Notes: generated from the sequence alone by a model not told the origin. Numbered from the stretch's first letter, positions 25,801-33,611 are shown. The stretch: 64,000 nucleotides of DNA from Opitutaceae bacterium (GCA_016794785.1 JAEUHC010000021.1:1-64000), one strand, 5' to 3'. Numbers and translations: made by a program.

Positions 25801-26734
25801 TGGAATCACCTACCAGATTGCGATCGATGGCTACAATCGCGCGGCGGGCTCGGCGTTGCTCTACTTTACTTTTTCCCCGGCCACGGCGCCCGGCGCGGCT
25901 CCGCTTGGGCGGATGATCAATGTCGCGACTCGCGGCCTCGCGGGCAGTGGCAGCACGACGATGATTGCGGGCTTCAGTATCACCGGGGCTTCGGCCAAAT
26001 CGGTGCTCATCCGTGCGGTGGGACCCACTTTGCGGGGTTTCGGGGTGGGCAATGCGCTCGCTGATCCCGTGCTCTCGCTCTATCGCGGTGATGTGCGGCT
26101 CTCGTCGAACGACAACTGGGAGGATAATCCCAGCCGCGCGCTCATCATCGACAAATCAGCGCAGGCAGGTGGCTTCGCCCTCAGTGCCGGCGCCAAGGAC
26201 GCCGTGATCCTTACGACGCTCTCTGCCGGCAGCTACACCGCGCTGGTCACGGCGGCGCCGGGCACATCGAGCGCCGGCGTGGCCCTGGTGGAGATCTACG
26301 ATGCCGATGCGAGCGCCGATGCGGAGGCAACTGGCCGGCGCTTGTTCAACCTTTCGACGCGCGGTCAAGTGGGCACAGGGGGCGACGTCCTGATCGCGGG
26401 CATCGTGGTCGCGGGTCCGACGAGCAAGCGTGTGCTCATCCGCGGTATCGGCCCCGCGCTCACGGGGTTTGGTGTCGCCGGCGCGCTGCTCGATCCGCAA
26501 ATCACGCTGCTGCGCGGCTCCACGACCCTGGCGAGCAACGATGACTGGTCGGTGCAAGCCGGGGCCTCCGCCATCGTGAGCGCGACGCAGCAGGCCGGTG
26601 GTTTTGCACTCGCAGCCGGCAGCTACGACGCCGCGCTGCTGCTCACGCTTGAGCCGGGAGCCTATTCGGTGCAGCTCTCCGGGGTCGGCAACACGACCGG
26701 TGTCGGCCTGATCGAGGCTTACGAGGTGCCCTGA
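22850..26734 (+). CDS. Large modular secreted protein: papain/C39-like domain, Ig-like modules, three internal repeats, duplicated C-terminal domain
   Basis: This 1294-residue protein has a signal peptide (MKTSYVVALLCVALAVTVVRA). Residues 210-390 look like a papain-fold/C39-like cysteine peptidase: TTPDCGIVSMMDIL with Cys231, NYGNHAVCGVGYH with His349, and IIHDNW with Asp374/Asn375. Ig-like modules cover about 415-640. Three copies of a 125-residue module follow (about 640-1010), each with ETGEP or EAGEP.HAG, SLWW.WT, FDT.L.VYTG and YxIAVDG. The end holds two copies of a 135-residue domain (about 1015-1150 and 1165-1294; VLIRAVGPTLRGFGV, VLIRGIGPALTGFGV). The tail domain is common in this phylum and may anchor or sort the protein. 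Substrate unknown. Confidence 0.8.
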   Translation: MKTSYVVALLCVALAVTVVRATTPAKPEVPLSVAKVLALGVAQEHLESPTLAGARLYRNLEGQPAVWVFEFRSVTSDLPITVVTAATRDLPPVVMHWRGLPWHADPAYLAVARGLMAAYPRADAKPDWADLRWEGPFDLWVPRQDAAQQQTFAAVRERAEVTRSDVARTAGRAARTTAEAAAYVAAAWEAIDRVELRLLPPGRSTAATPQFGSTRYIARVPYLFQSTTPDCGIVSMMDILLFHDSNGFPSLVNEADLTGVRLRLRTLMQWTTDGTYPDLQLSGTRSYVLERGINGFNFALHARGNYRGVNSTDMSFTQYTSEIDAGRPVQLNLQSYQQTNVTDDNYGNHAVCGVGYHSGSIAGVTRASWAIIHDNWKGSFTDPYQNPNEPYVDFSQVGSLIKVVPPAAAPPAASAIVIDSPTNGSIVNLGVPVNFVVRVTTAAGVGVSSVAFRLGETILRSTSTPDANQPAGRIGTTYSMAWTPPAAGRYTLTATAVDSLNRGLVASVNVEVPAVNAPPVVGWASPQYDNVQIFANNATDLSVSASDPDGSVGSVEFILLGSPALSLGRVTPSGGTLTTLRAVNFATPGDATLRAIATDNRGATTSTDRRVRIVAAVTAGNDAFAGASAIAPAGAVVRTSSIRATRETGEPAHAGNAGGRSLWWRWTPPAAGTAVVATRGSSFDTLLGVYTGTAVSGLTPIASNDDDDDSFTSYVRFNTTAGATYHIAVDGFGGNSGDVVLTALHSSAASGNDNFAARAALAGSAATATGSNIVATRETGEPVHASPGGRSLWWTWTAPDNGTLSLSTAGSTFDTLLGVYTGAAVNALAPVATNDDGGPEYTSALSTPVVRGTAYQIAVDGFNGANGRVDLALGFLAAGGRPANDNFAARAAISGSPVSTAVSTAGATKEAGEPNHAGSVGGASVWWTWTAPADGAITLSTAGSDFDTVLAVYTGTTFSGLSLVAADDDGGDNSTSRLAVAVRSGITYQIAIDGYNRAAGSALLYFTFSPATAPGAAPLGRMINVATRGLAGSGSTTMIAGFSITGASAKSVLIRAVGPTLRGFGVGNALADPVLSLYRGDVRLSSNDNWEDNPSRALIIDKSAQAGGFALSAGAKDAVILTTLSAGSYTALVTAAPGTSSAGVALVEIYDADASADAEATGRRLFNLSTRGQVGTGGDVLIAGIVVAGPTSKRVLIRGIGPALTGFGVAGALLDPQITLLRGSTTLASNDDWSVQAGASAIVSATQQAGGFALAAGSYDAALLLTLEPGAYSVQLSGVGNTTGVGLIEAYEVP

Positions 26735-26812
26735 GTCCCACTTGCGTTTCCATTTGCGGCACGCGGGGGCGGGCCTTAGCACCTCGGGCAACCCACCCAC
26801 CGCGTCACCGCC

Positions 26813-27058
26813 ATGATCAAAGCCGTCGTCAAGACCATCGTGTTTCTCGCGATCTTTTTCGTGATGCTCTACGTGGGCATGAGCAACACGCACACGATCG
26901 ATTTCCGCTTCCCGATCGCGGGGTTCACGGAGAAGGCGCCGGTGCGGACCTCGGCCGCGTTGATTTACTTCGGGGTTTTTGCGGTGGGCGTGCTCGGCGG
27001 CACGGTGCTCGCCGTGGGCGGCAAGGGCGCCAAGAAGAGCGGCGGCGGCTCGAAGTAG
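26813..27058 (+). CDS. LapA-like (DUF1049) small membrane protein
   Basis: This 81-residue protein has two membrane helices (about 6-24 and 46-68). Between them is the family pattern YVGMSNTHTIDFRFPIAGF (helix, then N-x-x-x-V/IxF), as in LapA/YciS proteins, which act at the inner membrane in lipopolysaccharide assembly in other bacteria. It ends in a basic Gly-rich tail (GGKGAKKSGGGSK). The next gene starts 10 bp downstream, so co-transcription is likely. Confidence 0.7.
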   Translation: MIKAVVKTIVFLAIFFVMLYVGMSNTHTIDFRFPIAGFTEKAPVRTSAALIYFGVFAVGVLGGTVLAVGGKGAKKSGGGSK

Positions 27059-27068
27059 GCGCGCGCCG

Positions 27069-28274
27069 ATGCCGCCCTCGGCCGAACCCCTGCCGCTCCG
27101 CGACGCGGGCTGGCGCGCGGGCACGCGTCGCGGGGCGGAGGGTTTTTTTCAGGTCGCGCAGGAAATGGGCGGACGCTGGCGTTTGCTCGATCCCGCAGGG
27201 GAAAATTTTTTCCTGCGCGCGGTGCACGGCGTGCGCGCGGCCCCGGCGGGTGGCGATGGCGAATTGCCGGCGGACCCGGCCGCACGGCTCCGGGCCTGGG
27301 GTTTCAACGCCGTGGGTCTCGGCGCTGATGGCGCGGGGCGCGACGACGGCCTGCCCTTTCTGGCCGCGGTGGATTTTTCCCCCGCCGGCTCCGTCATCAC
27401 GGGGCCGGGCGTGCGGCTGCCGGATGTGTTCGATCCAGAGTGGCCGCGGCGCGCGCTCGCCCGAGCGGCCGAGGTGTGCACGCCGCTTGCCGACGAGCAG
27501 GCCCTGATCGGCTGGGTGGGGGATGCGGCCCTCGAATGGCCGCAGCCGGTCGCAGGCGGTCGGCCTGGGTTGTTGCAACGGTGCCTGAGCCTCGAGCCCA
27601 GTTTCGCCGCGTATCACGCGGCGTGGGAGTTTGCGCTCGCCCTGCATGGCGGCCGGCTGGAGGCGATGGCGCAGGCTTGGGGCGCAGCCCTCGTGAACAA
27701 GGAAGTCGTGCGCACACTGACACGCACCGAGCAGGCCATCGCGTCGCGCGGCTATCTGCGCGACGATGCGCGGTGGACGCGCGAATTTGCCCGGCGGTAT
27801 TTCACGGCGATGGGCGCGGCGGTGCGCGCGGCCGATCCGCGGCACCTTGTTTTGGGTGCGCGCACTCTCGGGCGCGCGGGGGCGCAGGTGGTGGCCGAGG
27901 CGGTTTTCCCGGCGGTGGATGTCGCGCTCGTGGACTGGCGCGAGCTGTCCGTGGCCTCGTCCCACCCGGCGCAGCCGGTGATCGCGGGCGATGTGGGGTG
28001 GGCGGGCGCGGAGTTTCAGCGGCCGCTCGCGGGTGGACGGGTGGGGCGGCTCACGACCTTGGAGCGGATGTTGCGGCGGGCGCGGGCGGGCTTGGCTCGG
28101 CTGGAGCGGAATCCCGCGGTGGTGGGCTACGCTTGGGCGCGGTGGGAGGACGGGCCGGGCGAGCAGCCGCCGTTTGCCGGCGGCCTGCTCCATGCCAATG
28201 GCACGGAGGCGCGTGAGCACACGGAATTGATCGCGCAGTTCAATGCGCGGATGGCCGGTCGGCGGACCGCCTAG
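27069..28274 (+). CDS. GH50/agarase-like TIM-barrel protein, probably without the standard active site
   Basis: This 401-residue protein has no signal peptide. The first part resembles agarase-type (GH50-like) barrels: MGGRWRLLDPAGENFFLRAV, RLRAWGFNAVG, then RLPDVFDPEWPRRA and DEQALIGWVGDAALEW. In the enzymes the last block usually reads as a strand ending in Asn-Glu (the acid/base); here it is DAALE, so catalysis by the usual mechanism is doubtful. The family call is by eye and moderate. Base composition is very GC-rich, like the neighbours. Confidence 0.5.
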   Translation: MPPSAEPLPLRDAGWRAGTRRGAEGFFQVAQEMGGRWRLLDPAGENFFLRAVHGVRAAPAGGDGELPADPAARLRAWGFNAVGLGADGAGRDDGLPFLAAVDFSPAGSVITGPGVRLPDVFDPEWPRRALARAAEVCTPLADEQALIGWVGDAALEWPQPVAGGRPGLLQRCLSLEPSFAAYHAAWEFALALHGGRLEAMAQAWGAALVNKEVVRTLTRTEQAIASRGYLRDDARWTREFARRYFTAMGAAVRAADPRHLVLGARTLGRAGAQVVAEAVFPAVDVALVDWRELSVASSHPAQPVIAGDVGWAGAEFQRPLAGGRVGRLTTLERMLRRARAGLARLERNPAVVGYAWARWEDGPGEQPPFAGGLLHANGTEAREHTELIAQFNARMAGRRTA

Positions 28275-28281
28275 CGCCGCG

Positions 28282-28698
28282 TCACGTGATCGTGTTTTGA
28301 AAAAACTCGATCACTTCGCCGCTCGGGCCTTCGCAGAAGAATATGCGGATGGGCACGGGGCCGGCGCCGTTGGTGGTGGCGAGGGTGACGTCCTTCGGCT
28401 CGATCGTGATCGTGGCGCCGGCGGCGCGCACGAGCGCGGCGACTTCGTCGAGCCGGTCGGTCCGCAGGGCAAAGTGGATCACGGAGCCGTGGGGCGAGGG
28501 CGTGTAGTCGGGGTCCTCAAAGACCTCGACGTAATTGCCGTCCCCGGTGTCTAGCATCACGGCGCGGCGGTCGGTGCCCCGGAGCTGCCAGGCGATCTTC
28601 TCAGTGAAGCCGAGGGTGCCGCGGTAGAACGCCATCGTGCGTTCCCAGTCGCGGGTCTTGATGCAGACGTGGTGGAAGCCGGAGATCAGCGCGCTCAT
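28282..28698 (-). CDS. VOC family protein (glyoxalase/bleomycin-resistance fold)
   Basis: This 138-residue protein is a single VOC unit: GFHHVCIKTRDWERTMAFYRGTLGF at the start, YVEVFEDPDY in the middle, and RIFFCEGPSGEVIEFFQ at the end. Metal-binding candidates are His9, Glu58-Glu60, His70 and the Glu of GEVIEF. Such proteins include glyoxalase I-like and dioxygenase enzymes; the substrate is unknown. It converges with the GH50-like gene (7 bp apart). Confidence 0.85.
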   Translation of the reverse strand: MSALISGFHHVCIKTRDWERTMAFYRGTLGFTEKIAWQLRGTDRRAVMLDTGDGNYVEVFEDPDYTPSPHGSVIHFALRTDRLDEVAALVRAAGATITIEPKDVTLATTNGAGPVPIRIFFCEGPSGEVIEFFQNTIT

Positions 28699-28761
28699 GG
28701 GCGCGAGTTGAGAGCCGGGGCGCGAAAGATGAAAGGACGAACTTGCGCGGGAGCGCCGCGC

Positions 28762-29427
28762 TCAGGGCGCGAGCTTCTGCATCAGCGCCATCAGCGGCTG
28801 CACTTCCTTCGGCGGGCTCACCCAGTCGCTGTAGAGCAGCTCGGGGAGGGTGTAGCGGGTGTCGTAGAGGGTGAAGTTGGCGCTGTCGTTGCGCGAGATG
28901 TGGCCGGCCTTGACGGTCGCGCCGGCGAACAGGCCGGTGGATTTGGTGTAGGCGAGCAGCGGGGTGCGGAGGATCTCGACGTTGGTGGCCTCGCTCTGCG
29001 AGGCGTGCGGACCGGCGACGGCCTTGGCGTCCACGCCGACATTAAAGCGATTGGTGAAGAGGCGGCGCGGCACCTGGTCGTCCGTGATGATGAAGACGCT
29101 CTCGACCGCGCTGGCGCCGAGCTGGAGGCCGAGGCTGGCTTCGCCGGCGTTGACGAGCACGGGGAGGCTCCAGCGGCCGTCGGCCTTCTTGACCATGATG
29201 ACGCCGTAACCGTCTTTCACGCCGATCAGGAAACCGGCCCTGAACTGATTGAGGATCAGGACGGCCTTGGCGCGCTGCCAGGCTTCCTTGGCGGGTTTGG
29301 CCTGCAATTCCTGCAGCACGGCCTCGCACGATTCGATGCGAGTGACGAGTTCAGCGCGGGTGGGCTCGGCGCGGGCGACAAGGGCGCCGAAGAGCGCGGC
29401 AAGCGTGAGGGTCAGGAAGTATTTCAT
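28762..29427 (-). CDS. Exported SYLF (Ysc84/DUF500) lipid-binding domain protein
   Basis: This 221-residue protein has a signal peptide (MKYFLTLTLAALFGALVARA). Then comes the SYLF domain: WQRAKAVLILNQFRAGFLIG, GYGVIMVKKADGRWSLP, and GEASLGLQLGASAVESVFII. SYLF domains bind phosphoinositide or acidic lipids in eukaryotes. In bacteria they are exported proteins of unknown function. It stands alone on the minus strand. Confidence 0.9.
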   Translation of the reverse strand: MKYFLTLTLAALFGALVARAEPTRAELVTRIESCEAVLQELQAKPAKEAWQRAKAVLILNQFRAGFLIGVKDGYGVIMVKKADGRWSLPVLVNAGEASLGLQLGASAVESVFIITDDQVPRRLFTNRFNVGVDAKAVAGPHASQSEATNVEILRTPLLAYTKSTGLFAGATVKAGHISRNDSANFTLYDTRYTLPELLYSDWVSPPKEVQPLMALMQKLAP

Positions 29428-29595
29428 GGCGATGCGGAGGGACGGAAGGGCCGGAATGTAGGCAGGCGCCGTCGCGAATGGAAAGCGCGGAGTGCGCCCA
29501 CTTGTTCACGACCTCAGGGCGCGGACAAAGCGCGGCGCGCGATGTTCCGGGTCCGGACTGCTGCGGGGCTAGGCGACGCGGAGGACCGCGCTCGC

Positions 29596-29787
29596 TCAGT
29601 GCCGCACGAGACCGATGCGCTGCAGGTCCTGCGCGAGCCGCTGGGTGTCGAGCGCCGGCAAGTGCAGCCGGTCGAGGGACGGAGCGCGGAAGACCGGCCG
29701 GTTCCACAGCACGTCGGTGCGCTGCAGCGTCTGCACGAGGGCGGACGGAGCGGGCGGCGGCGGGAGATTGGGCACGGGAAGAGGCAT
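29596..29787 (-). CDS. Small hypothetical protein, Pro/Leu-rich
   Basis: This is a possible 63-residue gene starting MPLPVPNLPPPPAPSALVQT and ending LAQDLQRIGLVRH. It has no signal, no membrane helix and no motif I recognise. The open frame extends upstream, but the extension looks non-coding. Support is limited to composition and an otherwise empty region, so it may be false. Confidence 0.35.
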   Translation of the reverse strand: MPLPVPNLPPPPAPSALVQTLQRTDVLWNRPVFRAPSLDRLHLPALDTQRLAQDLQRIGLVRH

Positions 29788-29872
29788 GGGGTCTTGTTTG
29801 TTGGGGTGCCAGTGACCGGTGCCGACGGCGTTTGTGCCGCGATCTGCGGTTAAAAATTGGTTTTGTCCCGCC

Positions 29873-30073
29873 TCAAGGCCGGGCGCGGAGGCGCGGACCC
29901 AAGTGCGCGGTAAACGGGAGCTCGTCGTGAAACTGCCGGGGGTTGGGCAACTCCGGCGGGCGAAAGTGAGCGATGCTCCGCGTCTCATCCTGCCGGCCGG
30001 GCACCCGGCGCACACCCAAGATCACGGGGCGGGCGGCGGACTCGGTCTGGGACTGGGACGAGGATGGATTCAT
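29873..30073 (-). CDS. Small hypothetical protein, Pro/Arg-rich
   Basis: This is a possible 66-residue gene (MNPSSSQSQTESAARPVILG to HLGPRLRARP). It lies 85 bp upstream of the other small frame on the same strand. No family, signal or membrane segment is seen. The rest of the 29788-30310 stretch shows nothing else that I can name. Confidence 0.3.
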   Translation of the reverse strand: MNPSSSQSQTESAARPVILGVRRVPGRQDETRSIAHFRPPELPNPRQFHDELPFTAHLGPRLRARP

Positions 30074-30310
30074 CGTGACAGTGGTCGGGGGTAGGCGTGG
30101 GTATCGGCACGACCCGCGAGCGACTGAACGAAAATGTGCCCTTGCCGAGCGGACGCGCGCCTCTCAACTTCGGCGGCCTTGCTTCAACCCCTAGGCGTCA
30201 CCCTCACCCTTGTTTCCTAGTCCGCCGCTGCCTCCACACTCCATGGATCGCGGGCCGGCCCCGGTCTCTTTTCCTCCCCTCCAACTCAACCACCCTGTCC
30301 CCTCCCATAC

Positions 30311-31873
30311 ATGAGCAATGCACAAGTAGCTAACGACGCAGTCGCGCCCAACGCCAAACGGCTGTTGTGGGCCGGCTTCATGGCCATCCTCGCCGCCGGC
30401 GTAGGCTTCGCCCTCCGCGGTGGCATCTTCGACAACTGGGGAGCCGAGTTCGGCTTCTCTGCCACCCAGCTTGGCGCCATCGGCGGCGCGGGCTTCACCG
30501 GGTTTTGCTTTGGCATCATCCTCGGCGGTGTCGTCTGCGACAAGATTGGGTATGCGCCCCTCGTGGTTGCCGCCTTTGTCCTGCACGTGCTCTCGGCCGT
30601 CGTCACCTTCATGGCGGGTGGCGCCAGCGCCTACACGATGCTGACGCTGGGCATGTTCATCTTCGCCTTTGCCAACGGCACGCTTGAGGCCGTCGCCAAT
30701 CCGCTCGTGGCGACCCTTTTCCCGAGCAACCGCACCCACTACCTCAACATCCTCCACGCCTCGTGGCCCCTCGGCATGATCATCGGCGTCGTCCTTGGCT
30801 GGTGGCTCGACGACCACATGAAGATCCACTGGAAGATCCAGCTGGCCCTCTATCTGATCCCGACGCTGATCTACGGCTTGATGTTCATGGGGCAGCATAT
30901 GCCCAAATCCGAAGCCTCGGCCAAGGGCACGAGCTTCGCCGACATGTTCAAGGACGTCGGCCTGCTCGGTGCGCTTGTCGTCGGCTTCCTCCTGTCGCTC
31001 TTCATCGCCGGCACCTTCGGCGTTTCGGACACCACGGCGCGCATCATCGCGGGCGTGCTGGTGATTGTCGTCGGCGTCATGACCAAGTTCTCGTTCGGCT
31101 CGTTCCTGCTGTTCTTCCTCTACATCGCGCACGCCATGGTGGGCGCGGTCGAGCTCGGCACCGATGGCTGGATTCAGAACATCACCGGCAATCTCTTCAC
31201 CTCGGAGCAGGGCAAGGCGCTCTTCCTCTGGACCTCGGCGATCATGTTCGGCCTGCGGTTCTGCGCCCACTGGATTGAAAACACCCTCAAGCTCTCGCCG
31301 GTCGGCCTGCTGCTCGTGTGCTCGATCCTCGCGGTCGTGGGCCTCCAGATGGCCAGCGTGATGCAGACCTTCACGATGGCGCTCGTCGCCCTCGGCATCT
31401 ACGCGGTCGGCAAGACCTTCTTCTGGCCCACGATGCTCGCGGTCGTCTCGGATCGGTTCCCGCGCTCCGGTGCGGTCGCCATGTCCATCATGGGTGGCGT
31501 CGGCATGCTCTCCGCCGGCTTGATCGGCGGCCCCGGCCTTGGTTTCGGCAAAGACAAGTTCGCCGCCGAGGCCCTCCAGGCTTCCAGCCCCGCGGCCTAC
31601 GCGGAGGTGAAGGCCGCCGAGCCCTCCAAGTTCCTCGGCATTTTTGAAGCTGTGCCGATCGACGGCAAGAAACTCGCCGAGGCCAAGGAGGCCAAGGACA
31701 AGACCCCGACGCAAAAGGCCGTCGTGGAGGCCGACCGGGAGGGTGATCGCAAGACCCTCAAGTTCGATTCCTATATTCCGGCGACCATGGCGGTCATCTA
31801 CCTGTTGATGCTGCTCTATTTTAAGGCCATCGGCGGCTATCGCCCGGTGAAGATCGAGGAGCAGAACGCCTAG
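30311..31873 (+). CDS. MFS transporter
   Basis: This 520-residue protein has about 12 membrane helices. The loop after helix 2 reads GGVVCDKIGYAPLV, a variant of the MFS motif A (G-x-x-x-D-x-x-G). GGIFDNWGAEFGFSATQLG near the start and HASWPLGMIIGVVLGWW resemble nutrient and sugar transporters of the FHS type in this phylum. A hydrophilic Lys/Glu/Ala-rich insertion (about residues 415-485; AKEAKDKTPTQKAVVEADRE) sits before the last helix. The start follows a GC-poor leader, and a good terminator follows the stop. Confidence 0.88.
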   Translation: MSNAQVANDAVAPNAKRLLWAGFMAILAAGVGFALRGGIFDNWGAEFGFSATQLGAIGGAGFTGFCFGIILGGVVCDKIGYAPLVVAAFVLHVLSAVVTFMAGGASAYTMLTLGMFIFAFANGTLEAVANPLVATLFPSNRTHYLNILHASWPLGMIIGVVLGWWLDDHMKIHWKIQLALYLIPTLIYGLMFMGQHMPKSEASAKGTSFADMFKDVGLLGALVVGFLLSLFIAGTFGVSDTTARIIAGVLVIVVGVMTKFSFGSFLLFFLYIAHAMVGAVELGTDGWIQNITGNLFTSEQGKALFLWTSAIMFGLRFCAHWIENTLKLSPVGLLLVCSILAVVGLQMASVMQTFTMALVALGIYAVGKTFFWPTMLAVVSDRFPRSGAVAMSIMGGVGMLSAGLIGGPGLGFGKDKFAAEALQASSPAAYAEVKAAEPSKFLGIFEAVPIDGKKLAEAKEAKDKTPTQKAVVEADREGDRKTLKFDSYIPATMAVIYLLMLLYFKAIGGYRPVKIEEQNA

Positions 31874-31902
31874 TCGCGGATCCGCTCGCCGCTCATCATT
31901 TC

Positions 31903-31937
31903 AAAGGCCGCGCCTCAGGGCGCGGCCTTTTTCTTTC
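31903..31937 (+). terminator. Rho-independent terminator after the MFS gene
   Basis: A perfect 12-bp stem, AAAGGCCGCGCC with GGCGCGGCCTTT, has a four-base TCAG loop and is followed by TTCTTTCT. It begins 30 bp after the MFS stop codon. It is the clearest classical terminator in the window. Confidence 0.85.
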
Positions 31938-32051
31938 TCGTGGCGATGGGCCCGCGGCATCCCGGCGGACGGCGGGGCAATGCGACCTCGAGCCGGATTG
32001 AGGGCTCAGGCCGGCACGCGTTCCGCCGCCGCCGGGTAAATGGGCTGCCGG

Positions 32052-32456
32052 CTACGCCGCGCGGGCGAGGCGCCGCGGCGCCTCCGCCCGCACGACCTTC
32101 GGGATGGTGACAGTCAGCACGCCACCCGCGATCTCGGCCGTCATGGCCTCGAAGTCGAACGAAGTGCCGAGCCGCAGCCGCAGGCAGTAGTCGTGCTGCA
32201 CACTCTCGAGGTGCAGGGCGCTGAAGTTGGAGCGCACGAAACGCTCCTTGCGCGCGGTGACGGTGAGGTCCGCCCCGCGGCCTTCGATCTCCACGCCGCG
32301 GGCGGTCACGCCCGGGACGAAGACCGTCAGCCGCAGCGCGTCGCCGCTGTCCTGCGTCTCAAAGGCGGGCTCGCGCAGGGTGTCCGCGGGGGACACACCG
32401 GGCGCGGCGGCCTTGAGCGGAGTGATGCTCGGGAGGGTCGAGATGTTGGAGTGCAT
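32052..32456 (-). CDS. Hsp20/alpha-crystallin family small heat-shock protein
   Basis: This 134-residue protein has an alpha-crystallin domain from about residue 33 (ALRLTVFVPGVTARGVEIEG) to 125. It includes the LTVTARKERF strand, the FDFEAMTAEIAGGVLTVTIPK block with the A-x-x-x-G-V-L motif, and a short basic tail. It should act as an ATP-independent holdase for unfolding proteins in the cytoplasm. The usual C-terminal I-x-I motif is not seen, which may limit oligomer size. Confidence 0.88.
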   Translation of the reverse strand: MHSNISTLPSITPLKAAAPGVSPADTLREPAFETQDSGDALRLTVFVPGVTARGVEIEGRGADLTVTARKERFVRSNFSALHLESVQHDYCLRLRLGTSFDFEAMTAEIAGGVLTVTIPKVVRAEAPRRLARAA

Positions 32457-32820
32457 GGGAGGAGATGGGATGGAAACGTGCTCCCCTCGGTGGTCTGGAT
32501 GACCGCCGGGCTTGGCAGAGGGCTGAACGTTTCCGAAGTCGGAAGTTCAGTTCTGGGTGCCCGGGCCGGTGAATTTATTCCAAACGGAAAAAACGACCGC
32601 TCGCGGCGCAACCCAGCGCTGCTGGCCCTGCATATGGCAGGTGCCGGCGGAGCGGACGGGATGCTGAAGCGACGCGGTCATGGATGAATCTTGTGCTACC
32701 CTGCTCATTGCAGCCGGTGTGCCAAGCGGGAAGTTTTTTGTGCCCGTGAAGATTGCGTGACGCTGTGCCCGCGCCCCCGGCGCGGAATGACCAATGTCGA
32801 ACAGGGCGTAGAAAAAGCCC

Positions 32821-32908
32821 TGTCATTGCGAGGAGCGCAGTGACGAAGCAATCCATCTGACACTCTGGCTGGATTGCCGCGGTCGGCTTCGCCTCCCTCG
32901 CAATGACA
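32821..32908. repeat. MITE-like element, TGTCATTGCGAGG family, copy 2
   Basis: This 88-bp core runs from TGTCATTGCGAGGAGCGCAG to CCTCGCAATGACA, with GACGAAGCAATCC and GGCTGGATTGCC inside. It matches the cores at 8741, 37225 and 54640, but the outer CCAACGTCC ends are missing. Confidence 0.8.
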
Positions 32909-33027
32909 AGCTTGAAGCCCCCTTTTCGACGCCCTCCAACCTCCAATGCACGAAGATCGAAATTGATGCCAAAGCCGCCCCAGGCCTTTGCCGTGTGGTG
33001 GGGCTGTTTGCTTCTGATCGAATCGAA

Positions 33028-33080
33028 CCTGTGGGAGCGGGTTTGCCCCGCGACACGTCGGGGCGTAAAGCCCCTCCCAC
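33028..33080. repeat. Inverted repeat with CGGGGC/AAAGCCCC arms
   Basis: GTGGGAGCGGGTTTGCCCCG and CGGGGCGTAAAGCCCCTCCC are imperfect inverted arms around CGACACGT. It shares its arms with the element at 15972-16037. It lies 71 bp upstream of the MazG-like start. Confidence 0.7.
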
Positions 33081-33150
33081 AACCGAACTGACCCACTCCC
33101 AGTGCCGGCGCGGCTCGACATTAGTCATTAGGCATTCGTCATTGGTCATC

Positions 33151-33528
33151 ATGTCCGCCGCCCCCGCCGACTCCACCGCCACCGTCGCCGATCTCAAGGC
33201 CTGCGTCCTCGCCTTTGTGCGCGAGCGCGACTGGGAGCAGTTTCACAATCCGAAAAACCTCAGCATGGCCCTCGCCGCCGAGACCGGTGAGCTGATGGAG
33301 CACTTCCTCTGGGCCACGCCCGAAGAGTCGCGCGCCCTCGCCGCCGATCCCGCCAAGCGCGCGAAGATCGCCGACGAGCTGGCCGACGTGGTCATCTACG
33401 CGCTCGGTTTCGCCAATGTCACCGGCCTCGATGTCACCGCCGCCATTGCCGACAAGATGGCGGCCAACGCGAAAAAATATCCCGTCGAGAAGGCGAAGGG
33501 CCGCTCGGAAAAATACACGGAGCTGTGA
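33151..33528 (+). CDS. MazG-like nucleotide pyrophosphohydrolase
   Basis: This 125-residue all-alpha NTP pyrophosphatase has NLSMALAAETGELMEHFLW (E-x-x-E metal site) followed by KIADELADVVIYALGFAN (E-x-x-D site). This is the pattern of the MazG/RS21-C6 (dCTPase-like) group. It likely cleans non-canonical or excess dNTPs in the cytoplasm. The start at 33151 follows a TCATC repeat tract and has no ribosome site. It converges with mogA across a perfect palindrome. Confidence 0.9.
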   Translation: MSAAPADSTATVADLKACVLAFVRERDWEQFHNPKNLSMALAAETGELMEHFLWATPEESRALAADPAKRAKIADELADVVIYALGFANVTGLDVTAAIADKMAANAKKYPVEKAKGRSEKYTEL

Positions 33529-33532
33529 TCCA

Positions 33533-33611
33533 AAGTAGGGCGGGTCTGTGACCCGCCTTTTTGCCTGCTGCGTGTTCGCGCCGACGGCGGGTCACAGACC
33601 CGCCCTACTTC
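33533..33611. repeat. Perfect inverted repeat between convergent genes, possible bidirectional terminator
   Basis: The left arm 33533-33558 (AAGTAGGGCGGGTCTGTGAC then CCGCC) and the right arm 33585-33610 (GGCGGGTCACAGACCCGCCC then TACTT) are exact inverted copies. A short T-run, TTTTTG, follows the left arm. It fills the gap between the MazG-like and mogA stops. Confidence 0.8.

Larger units (their letters stand above)
32457..33150. other. Long intergenic region with repeats only
   Basis: These 694 bases hold no gene that I can support. They contain a MITE-like core (32821-32908), an inverted repeat (33028-33080) and short direct repeats of the TTAGTCATTAGGCATTCGTC kind just before the MazG-like start. 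Promoters for the Hsp20 gene (minus) and the MazG-like gene (plus) must lie here, but no clear -35/-10 pair is visible. Confidence 0.6.
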
